From positions 62,001 through 126,000 of the forward strand of contig NZ_FMUX01000020.1 of the NCBI RefSeq assembly GCF_900101345.1: a stretch of DNA of 64,000 nucleotides, given 5' to 3'. Below are positions 16,183 through 23,915 of this stretch, one piece after another. Origin of the DNA: Desulfoluna spongiiphila (GTDB taxonomy: Bacteria; Desulfobacterota; Desulfobacteria; Desulfobacterales; Desulfolunaceae). Each line of letters starts with the position of its first letter. The first letter of the stretch is position 1. The notes under the pieces were generated by a model. That model searched no databases and was not told where the DNA came from. It saw only the letters and a program-made list of their open reading frames with translations. A program made the position numbers and the translations under genes.

Positions 16183-16339
16183 GCCTCCGGCGGCCCTGCC
16201 GGGGGCCAAACTTTTGAAAAGTTTGATAAACAGGTTTTAAAAAACAGATTCAGTTTAATCTGAATCAAAGGCGAATGTGATTTTCCCTGAGGAACGAAGG
16301 GGGAAGCGCAGTCGCAACCTGCTTTCGAGGTGTTTTGCC
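16183..16339 (+). repeat. Class I intergenic element, copy 2 (right end lost)
   Basis: Begins GCCTCCGGCGGC at 16183, contains all class I modules including the stem GATTCAG-TTTAAT-CTGAATC (16246-16266 region) and the module GGCGAATGTGATTTTCCCTG. It stops after CGAGGTG, where the usual CACCTCGCCGCCGGAGGC is missing. A remnant CTCGCCGCCGGAGGT lies 14 bp before it at 16154-16168. It sits between the DUF4405 gene and the copper promoter. Confidence 0.75.
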
Positions 16340-16510
16340 TAAGTGGCTTCCATGAGGGGGCATTTGTTTTTGCATCGCTCTTTGGACGTTTTGTGGTTGT
16401 GCCGGGCCTTATGGGCAAATGCAGCGCATTGATCGCCGACTCTTCCCGGTGGAAGAGCAGGTGAACCGAATGTTGCTGTCGCTCACAATGTACGGCATGC
16501 CTAAAATATA

Positions 16511-16538
16511 TTGACATTGGTTTCTCTGGAGGTATACC
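16511..16538 (+). promoter_or_regulatory. Probable csoR-copA promoter
   Basis: TTGACA at 16511-16516 and TATACC at 16533-16538, spacer 16. The -10 runs into the CsoR operator, so repressor binding would block polymerase. Confidence 0.65.
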
Positions 16539-16554
16539 CTACGGGGGTAGGGTA
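16535..16554. promoter_or_regulatory. CsoR operator
   Basis: TACCCTAC-GGGG-GTAGGGTA: a perfect 8-bp dyad around a G-tract, the known form of operators for CsoR-type copper sensors. It lies 22 bp before the csoR start and overlaps the -10. Confidence 0.85.
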
Positions 16555-16575
16555 CACACATATCAGGAGGATCGA

Positions 16576-16848
16576 ATGATCAACGAAGAGGTGAAAAAAG
16601 ACGCCCTGCTCCGGCTGAAGAAAGTCGAAGGGCAGGTTCGTGGTATCGCGAAAATGGTAGAGAATGAAAAGTACTGTATTGACATCATAAATCAGGTGAC
16701 TGCCGCTGAGAAGGCCCTGAACATGGTGGCCCGCATCGTGATGAAACGCCACGTGGAGAGCTGCGTGAAGGAGGCCATCCTCCAGGGCGAGGGGCAGGAG
16801 AAGATCAATGAATTGATCGATACGGTCTACCGGTATTCAAAAAAATAA
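16576..16848 (+). CDS. csoR: CsoR family copper-sensing repressor
   Basis: 90 residues, all-helical CsoR/RcnR/FrmR family (LLRLKKVEGQVRGIAKMVEN). The Cu(I) ligands of CsoR are present: Cys34 (KYC), His59 and Cys63 (RHVESC), giving the X-Cys-His-Cys signature of copper sensors rather than the His-rich RcnR type. AGGAGG precedes the ATG. Model: the apo-tetramer binds the operator just upstream; Cu(I) releases it and copA is induced. It is separated from copA by 131 bp that contain one repeat fragment, and both are likely controlled by the upstream promoter. Confidence 0.93.
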   Translation: MINEEVKKDALLRLKKVEGQVRGIAKMVENEKYCIDIINQVTAAEKALNMVARIVMKRHVESCVKEAILQGEGQEKINELIDTVYRYSKK

Positions 16849-16888
16849 GCGTAGCGAATCAGTTGGGCTCCTGCGGGCGTTTTTTGAG

Positions 16889-16940
16889 CCTGTTTGTCAA
16901 ACGTGTGAAACGTTTGGCCCCCGGCAGGTCTGCCGGAGGC
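16889..16940 (-). repeat. Isolated module A of the intergenic element family
   Basis: CCTGTTTGTCAAACGTGTGAAACGTTTGG followed by CCCCCGGCAGGTCTGCCGGAGGC, given here in parts: stem AAACGT/ACGTTT and stem CCGGCA/TGCCGG. The loop bases differ from other copies while the stems remain paired. It lies between csoR and copA and could act as an attenuator or RNA processing site. Confidence 0.7.
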
Positions 16941-16979
16941 GTCATTGTACTGAAACGTTGCATATAAACGGAGGATTCC

Positions 16980-19700
16980 ATGGTCTGTGTTGAGAAAATA
17001 CCTGTTTACGGCATGAGCTGCCAGCGGTGTGTCGGCGCGGTCACCGAGGCCCTTGAAGGCACAGCGGGTGTCCAGCGTGCCGAGGTCTCCCTTGACGGGG
17101 CGTCTGCCACGGTGACCTTTGACGACGCCCTGGCCGACCTTGACGGGTTGAAGCGCGTCATCGTCGGCAAGGGGTTCAGCCTCAAGGCTCCGGAATCGGA
17201 AGAAACGGGAGTGGCTTCAGGGGGAGGGGGTATACCCCTTATGGCCGAGGTGCCTCGGGTGATCACCACACACTTTGACGTCGGGGGCATGTCCTGCGCC
17301 AATTGCGCGGCTGGCCTGGAAAAGGCCTTTACCGGGTACCCCGGTGTACACCGGGCTTCGGTGAATTTTGCCGTGGAGCGCCTGGCGGTGGAGCATGAGG
17401 CATCCGTGACCTCCAGGGAGATTGCGGACAAGGTGGCGGCAGCCGGGTTCGAGGCCCGGGTGCATGAGGACACCCCGGTGGGTGAGACTTCCTTCAGGAT
17501 CGAGGGGATGTCCTGCGCCAACTGTGCCGGGGCCGTTGAAAAGGCATTGAAGAAGGCCCCGGGGGTCACCGGGGTCTCGGTGAACTTTTCCATGGAAAAG
17601 GGGTTTGTAACCTTTGACCGGACGCAGATCGATGAAGAGGGGGTGCTTCGGGTCATCGAGGCCGCGGGGTACCGGGGTATCCCGGAAACCGCCGAGGCGG
17701 AAGCCTCGCCCCTGGCCGCCAAAGAGAGGTTTCGCTTCTTTTTTGCCCTGGCCCTGACCGTGCCCCTGGTTGTTTTGATGTACACGATGCCCTTCGGGCA
17801 CATCGGCACCAACTACGTCATGTTCGCCCTTGCCAGCCTTGTCTTTTTTGTCTCCGGGCGCACCTTTTTCGAAGGGGCGTGGCACTCCCTTAAAAATCGG
17901 TCCACCAACATGGATGTCCTGGTCTCTCTGGGGATCTCCGCAGCCTATTTTTACAGCGTGTTTTCCCTCTTTTTTCTCGATCCGGCCGCCCACACTTTTT
18001 TTGACAGCGCCGCCATGATCATCACCTTTATCCTCATCGGCAAAACCATCGAAGCCCGGGCCAAGGGCAAGACCGGCCAGGCTCTGGAGAAGCTGGTTTC
18101 CCTGCAGGCGGACAAGGCTCGGGTGGTGGAGGGCGACCGGGAGACCATGGTAAGCGCTGCCATGGTGAAGGTGGGAGATATCGTGCGGGTTCGTCCGGGT
18201 GAGGTGATTCCCGTGGACGGGGAGATCATCGAAGGGGAGACGAGCATCGATGAGTCCATGATCACCGGTGAGCCCATCCCGGCGGAAAAGGGCAGGGGAG
18301 ACGCGGTGACCGGGGCCACCATCAACCTCACCGGCCTCATGACCTTCCGGGCGGAGCGGGTGGGGAGCGCCACCATGCTCTCCAGGATCGTAAAGATGGT
18401 GGAAGATGCCCAGGCCGACAAAGCGCCCATTCAGCGCCTGGCCGACACGGTTTCCAACTATTTCGTTCCCATGGTGGTGAGCGCCGCACTGGCGACCTTT
18501 TTTATCTGGTACGGGCTGGTGGACACGTCCCTTCCCGCCGGAACCACGCGGTTTCTCTTCTCCTTCCAGCTGATGATCGCCGTCCTTGTGGTGGCCTGTC
18601 CCTGCGCCCTTGGGCTTGCCACGCCCACGGCCATCATGGTGGGCAGCGGGGTGGGCCTCAGCCGGGGGATTCTCTTTAAGCGGGCCTCGGTCTTGGAGTC
18701 CATCTCCAAGCTTGATGTCATCCTTTTTGACAAGACGGGCACCATCACCCGGGGTATGCCCGAGGTCTCAGGGCTCTACCCTGTTGGGGGAGCCTCTGCA
18801 GAGGAGCTCCTGGCCGTTGCGGCCAGCGTGGAGGCCAACTCCTCCCATCCCCTGGCGCGGGCCATTGTGGACCGGGCTAAGGCCCAAGGGCTTGAGATTA
18901 AAAAAACCGCTTCTGCAAGGGAAGTCAGCGGGCAGGGTCTTTCAGCAGATCTCGACGGCAGGCAGGCGGGGGTGGGCAGGGCCATCTTTTTAAACGCCGA
19001 TCTTAAAGAGAGCCCGGAGGCCACCGCCCTGGGCCGGAAGCTCTCCGAGGCCGGAGAGACCACCGTGTATGTCTGGTACGGCACCGAGGTCATGGGCATC
19101 ATCGCCCTCTCCGACCAGGTGAAGGACGACTCCAAAGAGGCCATCCGAAAGCTCCACGCCCTGGGCGTGACCACAGCCATGATTTCCGGGGACAATGAGC
19201 GGGCAGCCCTTTCCGTGGCCGAGCAGGTGGGAATCTCTGAGGTGGAGGCCGAGGTGCTGCCGGAAGAGAAGAGCGAGATCGTGAAAAAGTGGCAGGCCAA
19301 AGGGCTCAAGGTGGGCATGGCAGGGGACGGCATCAACGATGCTCCGGCCCTTGCCCAGGCAGATATCGGCATCGCCGTGGGCTCGGGCACGGACATCGCC
19401 AAGGAGACCGGGGACGTGATTCTGGTCAACAACAGCCTGCTCGACGTGGAAGGGGCCATTCGCCTGGGGCGAAAGACCCTTGCCACCATCAAGCAGAATT
19501 TTTTCTGGGCGTTTTTTTACAACATGCTCATGATTCCTGTTGCGGCGGGCATCTTGTATGTCCCCTTCAACCTGACGCTGAAGCCCGAGATGGCCTGCAT
19601 CGCCATGTGGTTTTCATCCCTGAGCGTGGTGCTCAACTCCCTTTTCCTCAGGCGCATGAAGTCGTCCCTGGGGGATGGCTCCGGGGAGCGGATTGTTTAA
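16980..19700 (+). CDS. copA: Copper-exporting P1B-type ATPase
   Basis: 906 residues. Three N-terminal heavy-metal-binding domains: GMSCQRC (Cys14/17), GMSCANC (Cys105/108) and GMSCANC (Cys178/181). Eight membrane helices carry the CPC motif in VACPCALGLATP (Cys539/541); the actuator motif is TGE (GEP in SMITGEPIP); phosphorylation site Asp583 in FDKTGT; hinge GDGINDAPAL. All key residues of a Cu(I) exporter are present. The first HMA is less canonical (QRC rather than ANC) and is separated by a Gly-rich linker. It works with CsoR for copper efflux from the cytoplasm. The start ATG 16980 follows GGAGGA. Confidence 0.95.
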   Translation: MVCVEKIPVYGMSCQRCVGAVTEALEGTAGVQRAEVSLDGASATVTFDDALADLDGLKRVIVGKGFSLKAPESEETGVASGGGGIPLMAEVPRVITTHFDVGGMSCANCAAGLEKAFTGYPGVHRASVNFAVERLAVEHEASVTSREIADKVAAAGFEARVHEDTPVGETSFRIEGMSCANCAGAVEKALKKAPGVTGVSVNFSMEKGFVTFDRTQIDEEGVLRVIEAAGYRGIPETAEAEASPLAAKERFRFFFALALTVPLVVLMYTMPFGHIGTNYVMFALASLVFFVSGRTFFEGAWHSLKNRSTNMDVLVSLGISAAYFYSVFSLFFLDPAAHTFFDSAAMIITFILIGKTIEARAKGKTGQALEKLVSLQADKARVVEGDRETMVSAAMVKVGDIVRVRPGEVIPVDGEIIEGETSIDESMITGEPIPAEKGRGDAVTGATINLTGLMTFRAERVGSATMLSRIVKMVEDAQADKAPIQRLADTVSNYFVPMVVSAALATFFIWYGLVDTSLPAGTTRFLFSFQLMIAVLVVACPCALGLATPTAIMVGSGVGLSRGILFKRASVLESISKLDVILFDKTGTITRGMPEVSGLYPVGGASAEELLAVAASVEANSSHPLARAIVDRAKAQGLEIKKTASAREVSGQGLSADLDGRQAGVGRAIFLNADLKESPEATALGRKLSEAGETTVYVWYGTEVMGIIALSDQVKDDSKEAIRKLHALGVTTAMISGDNERAALSVAEQVGISEVEAEVLPEEKSEIVKKWQAKGLKVGMAGDGINDAPALAQADIGIAVGSGTDIAKETGDVILVNNSLLDVEGAIRLGRKTLATIKQNFFWAFFYNMLMIPVAAGILYVPFNLTLKPEMACIAMWFSSLSVVLNSLFLRRMKSSLGDGSGERIV

Positions 19701-19746
19701 TCACAGGGGGCGGAACCCGACTCGGTCAAAGGGAACACGGCGGGCC

Positions 19747-19956
19747 TTATTGGTCGAATTTGAACGACACCTTCAGCCGGGTCCGGTACGCAACGATGCG
19801 GTTGTCTTCAAGACGCATGTCCATGTTCACGACTTCAGCGACACGGATATCGCGCAAGGTCTTGTCGATGGTCTGAATGGCAACCTTGGCTGCATCTTCC
19901 CAGGATACTTCCGACAAGCCGACGACTTCAATGATTTTGTACGTGCTTGAATCCAT
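19747..19956 (-). CDS. Dodecin, flavin-binding storage protein
   Basis: 69 residues, the normal dodecin size. The family pattern is clear: YKIIEVVGLSEVSWEDAAK with the flavin-stacking Trp, then RVAEVVNMDMRLEDNRI and a closing strand RLKVSFKF. Dodecins form hollow 12-mers that hold flavin (riboflavin, FMN or lumichrome) and protect it. AGGAG lies before the ATG. Convergent with copA, 46 bp apart. Confidence 0.93.
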   Translation of the reverse strand: MDSSTYKIIEVVGLSEVSWEDAAKVAIQTIDKTLRDIRVAEVVNMDMRLEDNRIVAYRTRLKVSFKFDQ

Positions 19957-20223
19957 GGTGTTCTCCTTTTTGGTGGGGCGGTGTGGGGATCAGGGATGCT
20001 GACACGTGAAACGGTTGGGACGTGGTGAGGGCCGGAGGATGCTTGCAAAGAGACGCCTGCGATGTGCTGCGTCGTCTCGCCATGGGAGCGCCGCAACGGG
20101 CGGTCCCATGGTGGTGCGGCATTGTGTTTCGGCCCTGTTTTATGGAAAATGTGTGATTTTATAAATAATACCAGATGGCGAGATCCGTCGCAATGGCGTA
20201 ATGATACCTCAAGGGCAAGCCAC

Positions 20224-21444
20224 TCAGACCGGGGCGGTCCCGGGTGCCTCTTCGGAGACGCTGCTCCCAGAGGGCAGGGTGGCGCGAAGGACCAGGTACC
20301 CGACACAGCCCGATGCCAGGGAGCCCAGGATGATGCCCAGGCGCTCGTCAAACAGGAGGTTGACGGAGGTCTGCTCAAAGGCCAGGGAGCCGATGAACAG
20401 GCTCATGGTGAAGCCCACGCCGCAGAGCGCCGCGGCCCCGTAAAGGGATCCCCACGACATTCCCCTTGGCAGGCCGGTGAGCCCAAGGGCGATGGCGGCC
20501 CAGCAGAACGCGAAGATCCCCACCTGCTTTCCGACAAACAGCCCCAGGGCAATGCCCATGGGCACCGGGTGGAGAACCTGCTCCATGCCCATACCGGCCA
20601 GGTTGATACCGGCGTTGGCAAAGGCGAACACGGGAAGCACCACAAAGGCCACGACAACATGCAGGTCGTGTTCCATGCTTTTAAGGGGCGAGTAGCCGGG
20701 GGTGGCCTTGGAGCCCATGGGGATGAACATGGCAAGGAGAACACCCGCCAGGGTGGCGTGGACTCCAGATTTCAGCATGGCCACCCACATGACGACCCCC
20801 ACCGTTACGTACAGGCTCTTGGACTCAAAATGCTTCCAGTTGAACAGGGCCAGGACCGGAATGCAGAAGGCCACCACCGCAAGGGCCACGGGCGAGATGT
20901 TTTCCGTATAGAAAGCGGCGATGATGACGATGGCTCCGATGTCGTCAAAGATGGCCAGGGACGTGAGAAATACCTTGATGCTGATGGGGACCCGAGATCC
21001 CAGCAGGGACAGGACCCCCAGGGCAAAAGCGATGTCCGTGGCCGCCGGGATGGCCCACCCTTTCATGGCCGCGGGGTCGTTTACGTTGAAATAGACGTAG
21101 ATCAGGGCGGGAACGGCCATGCCGCCGATGGCCCCCACCCCGGGCAGGATGATGTTGCGTTTGTCCGACAGCTCCCCTTCCAGAAGCTCCCGTTTTAGTT
21201 CCAGTCCCACAAGGAAAAAAAAGATTGCCATGAGCCCGTCGTTGATCCACAGCAACAGGGGCTTGGCAATGTGGATGGCCCCGACCCTGACCTCCACCGG
21301 TGTGTCGATGAGAAGGGCGTAATACGTTCGCAGCGGGGTGTTTGCAAGGACAACCGCAAGGGTTGCGGCCAGCATCAGGACAATGCCTCCGGCAGATTCC
21401 AGCTTGAAAAATTTCAAAAGAAACGATTCCTGGGTCGTCTTCAT
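20224..21444 (-). CDS. nhaA: Na+/H+ antiporter NhaA
   Basis: 406 residues with about 12 membrane helices. NhaA signatures: LLLWINDGLMAIFFFLVGLE in helix 2, ATDIAFALGVL in helix 4 (conserved Asp), and the Asp pair of the ion site in LAIFDDIGAI, equivalent to E. coli Asp163/164. It exchanges two protons for one sodium ion across the inner membrane and fits a marine or brackish habitat. Good ribosome site (GGAG, seven bases). No NhaR regulator is adjacent. Confidence 0.95.
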   Translation of the reverse strand: MKTTQESFLLKFFKLESAGGIVLMLAATLAVVLANTPLRTYYALLIDTPVEVRVGAIHIAKPLLLWINDGLMAIFFFLVGLELKRELLEGELSDKRNIILPGVGAIGGMAVPALIYVYFNVNDPAAMKGWAIPAATDIAFALGVLSLLGSRVPISIKVFLTSLAIFDDIGAIVIIAAFYTENISPVALAVVAFCIPVLALFNWKHFESKSLYVTVGVVMWVAMLKSGVHATLAGVLLAMFIPMGSKATPGYSPLKSMEHDLHVVVAFVVLPVFAFANAGINLAGMGMEQVLHPVPMGIALGLFVGKQVGIFAFCWAAIALGLTGLPRGMSWGSLYGAAALCGVGFTMSLFIGSLAFEQTSVNLLFDERLGIILGSLASGCVGYLVLRATLPSGSSVSEEAPGTAPV

Positions 21445-21594
21445 GGCGTTCTCCGTGTCTGGTGTGATGGTGTTTCCCGGCGTCCAGGGTCTGATCCCCT
21501 GGATCCCAGGCTCTCACATGCTCTGATTTTTTTTCCACCCGCCTGTTTGCCTGTCATCCCGCAGAACTCTACCCAGCAGCCCGGTTGCCGAGCT

Positions 21595-23583
21595 TCAACG
21601 CGACCTTGCGAGGGTGCCTGACTGGCTGGTTTGTTCGTCTGGGGCATCCCCTTGAGCCAGGGGGCCCGTCAGCATGGCGGTGAGTTTGGCGGCAAAGGCG
21701 GCCGAGGTGTCGTCAAAACGCAGAATATGGGTGTACCGGTGGAACTGCCATCGCAGGGCGATGGCCTGGACGGCGTTTGTGGGGGCCTGCTCCACGAGTT
21801 GGGTGACGAAGCGTTCGGGGGAGGGCTTCGGATCCCCGGCACGGAGGGGACCGGCCACCAGGGCCAGGAAGTGGAGCTCAGCCAGGTTGGCGCAGGCCCA
21901 GAGAGCGTAGGAGGGGTCGGGGTGGAGCAGGTCGTAGTGGGCCGAGGCTTCCACAAAGGCCCACAGGGGAGCCTCCAGCTCCATTTTCTTGGTTTTGTGG
22001 AACCTGAGGAACATGGAGAGGCTCAGGACCTGGGTGCCGGGCCAGTGGGCGTGGGCGTTGATGGTTGCGGCGCGCCGGTAAAAGGCCAGGGACCGCTCCA
22101 GGCTTTGGAGGGCGTCGTCGGGAAGGCGGGGCGCTCCCGAGATCTTGTCCTCATTGTGTTTCAGGTAAAGGGCCTGGGCTTGTCGTTTCTCCGCTGAGCC
22201 GAGGATGCAGAGCTTTGCGATGCGGTTCTCCTGGGCGGCAAGGAAGGAGGCGTCCGGTTCCGGGTTGCAGTCGGGCATCACCGAGATGGCATGCCGGATG
22301 TCGTCGATGACGTCATCAAAGTCCCCGTCAACCCCTTTGATCTGTTTTTCCGTCAGGTTGTGGGCGCGGTTCATGGAAGCGGTCAGGGCCCTGTGGGCCT
22401 GGATGGTCTTGAACTCCCCGAGCTGGGACTCCATGTCGTCCGGCAGGGACGCGTAGGCAATGAGGCTGCCCCAGTCATGGGTGGTGCGGTCCTGTCTCCT
22501 GAGCTGCTGGCGCAGTTCATAGAGACAGATGCGCGGGTCCTTTCCCCAGAGAAGGCCTGCGTAAAGGGTCCGGGCCATGGTGACGGAGCCGGTTTTGGTC
22601 AAGGGATACTGGGATCCGATAACCAGGGGCACCCCGGCGTTGTGCACGGCATGGACCAGGCTGGACCCGGGGAGCACCACCGATCCCTGCTGACCGCTGT
22701 CGCAGCTGGCGACGGTCACCACCAGGGGGGAGGAAAATCCGTCGCCGCAGGCCTTGACCCGCAGGGCCGCAGCGAGGCGTTCTCCATCCACCACATCCAT
22801 GCCGGAGGGGTCGGCATCGTCGCACAGGGCCAGCCCGTAGCGGACTTCCGAGGTGTCCGGCTGCGGCACCCCGTGGGCCAGGATGTGCACATGGGTGTAG
22901 GTCCCTTCGGCACAGGCCGTCTGGATCTGCTCCAGGGTGGCGGAAGGCAGGATTGTCAGGAAGGGGGAGAGGCGCTCCGTGGGAGAGATGTGCGCGGACG
23001 CCCGGGGGAGCCATGGCCCCACAGCCTCCCGAAGGGCAAGGAGGTGGGCTTTAAAAGGGATCGTTCCCACCCCGGGAGGCGCTGCGGCGGCAAAAAGGAT
23101 CCGGGGGCTGATGTTCCAGGGCAGGGCCTGGCCGTCGGCTCCCCTGATTTCCCGGGTGAGCACCACCGGCACCTCCTGCTGAAGGGCCAGAGGCGATCCC
23201 TCTCCGGGAAACCCCCGGGCGGCGTCGGCCATCTCAAAGGGGAGCAGGGCCAGCTCCGATGCGGAGAAGACAAGGCGAAGCTGGATAAACCGCTCCTCCC
23301 CGTCCAGGGAGAGGTCTGCGATGAGCCCGGGGACCTTCTCCATGAGCTGCCCCATGGCCGCCGAGATTTCCCGGATCTGAGTCCGTCGGGTCGGGGTGTC
23401 TTTTTCACCGTAGCGCAGGGCCCTGAGCAGGGTGAGGATACTTTGCTGCTCGTAGGGCAGGGTGACGGTGACGGGCTCGTGACGGCCGCTGAGCCCCATG
23501 TAGCGGGTCAGGGGCGAGATAAGCTGGTTGTGGGGCGGGCCATGGCGCAACAACTCCAGTTTCACCGATCGAATCTTTGGCAT
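21595..23583 (-). CDS. CHAT-domain caspase-like protease
   Basis: 662 residues. The CHAT fold spans about 155-380 with the catalytic dyad visible: His237 in HILAHG and Cys294 in TVASCDSGQQGS; VPLVIGSQYPLTKTGSV follows as in active members. The first 150 residues form a beta-rich segment of unknown type. From ~400 onward the protein is helical, resembling TPR/TRAFs-binding regions often fused to CHAT (FYRRAATINAHAHWPGTQVLSLSMFL). No signal peptide, so cytoplasmic. CHAT proteases act in bacterial immunity and programmed death in several systems, where a sensor partner switches them on. Here the co-directional upstream neighbour is a metallophosphoesterase. A 332-bp gap holding a repeat element separates the two. 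Confidence 0.88.
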   Translation of the reverse strand: MPKIRSVKLELLRHGPPHNQLISPLTRYMGLSGRHEPVTVTLPYEQQSILTLLRALRYGEKDTPTRRTQIREISAAMGQLMEKVPGLIADLSLDGEERFIQLRLVFSASELALLPFEMADAARGFPGEGSPLALQQEVPVVLTREIRGADGQALPWNISPRILFAAAAPPGVGTIPFKAHLLALREAVGPWLPRASAHISPTERLSPFLTILPSATLEQIQTACAEGTYTHVHILAHGVPQPDTSEVRYGLALCDDADPSGMDVVDGERLAAALRVKACGDGFSSPLVVTVASCDSGQQGSVVLPGSSLVHAVHNAGVPLVIGSQYPLTKTGSVTMARTLYAGLLWGKDPRICLYELRQQLRRQDRTTHDWGSLIAYASLPDDMESQLGEFKTIQAHRALTASMNRAHNLTEKQIKGVDGDFDDVIDDIRHAISVMPDCNPEPDASFLAAQENRIAKLCILGSAEKRQAQALYLKHNEDKISGAPRLPDDALQSLERSLAFYRRAATINAHAHWPGTQVLSLSMFLRFHKTKKMELEAPLWAFVEASAHYDLLHPDPSYALWACANLAELHFLALVAGPLRAGDPKPSPERFVTQLVEQAPTNAVQAIALRWQFHRYTHILRFDDTSAAFAAKLTAMLTGPLAQGDAPDEQTSQSGTLARSR

Positions 23584-23629
23584 GGGGGCTCCTGTGTGGG
23601 GTCCATGGGTAACGTCAGGAATAAAGCGT

Positions 23630-23660
23630 CTCTATGGCCAACGTTGGGTGGACCATAGAG
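23630..23660. promoter_or_regulatory. Inverted repeat upstream of the CHAT gene
   Basis: CTCTATGG (23630-23637) and CCATAGAG (23653-23660), a perfect 8-bp pair around 15 bases. It lies 47 bp before the CHAT start codon, where an operator or leader hairpin would be. Confidence 0.5.
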
Positions 23661-23692
23661 TCACAGAGGGTGAAGAGAAAAATCAAAAAGCT

Positions 23693-23860
23693 GCCTCCGG
23701 CGGCAAGGTGTGCCACCTTGAAAGCACGTTGCGAATGCGCTTTTCCCTTCGTTCCTCAGGGAAAATCACATTTGCCATTGGTTCAGATTGAACGGGATCT
23801 GTTTTAAACCTGTTTCTCAGACTTTTTAAAAGTTTGGCCCCCGGTAGGGCCGCCGGAGGC
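23693..23860 (-). repeat. Class I intergenic element, copy 3 (inverted)
   Basis: 168 bp bounded by GCCTCCGGCGGC (23693-23704) and GCCGCCGGAGGC (23849-23860). Read on the minus strand it has the same module order as copies 1 and 2, with a changed central linker (GATTGAACGGGATC-type). A decayed end fragment follows at 23876-23905, again 15 bp away. It separates the metallophosphoesterase and CHAT genes. Confidence 0.8.
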
Positions 23861-23915
23861 ATCTTTAGCCGGACGGCCTCCAGCGGCAAGGTGGGGGCAC
23901 CTTGATGACGGCCCT

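Noticed and set aside
20062..21198. 378-codon plus-strand frame opposite NhaA
   Set aside because: The minus-strand NhaA has all family motifs, and the plus-strand product is low-complexity His/Gly/Asp-rich, as expected of a shadow frame.
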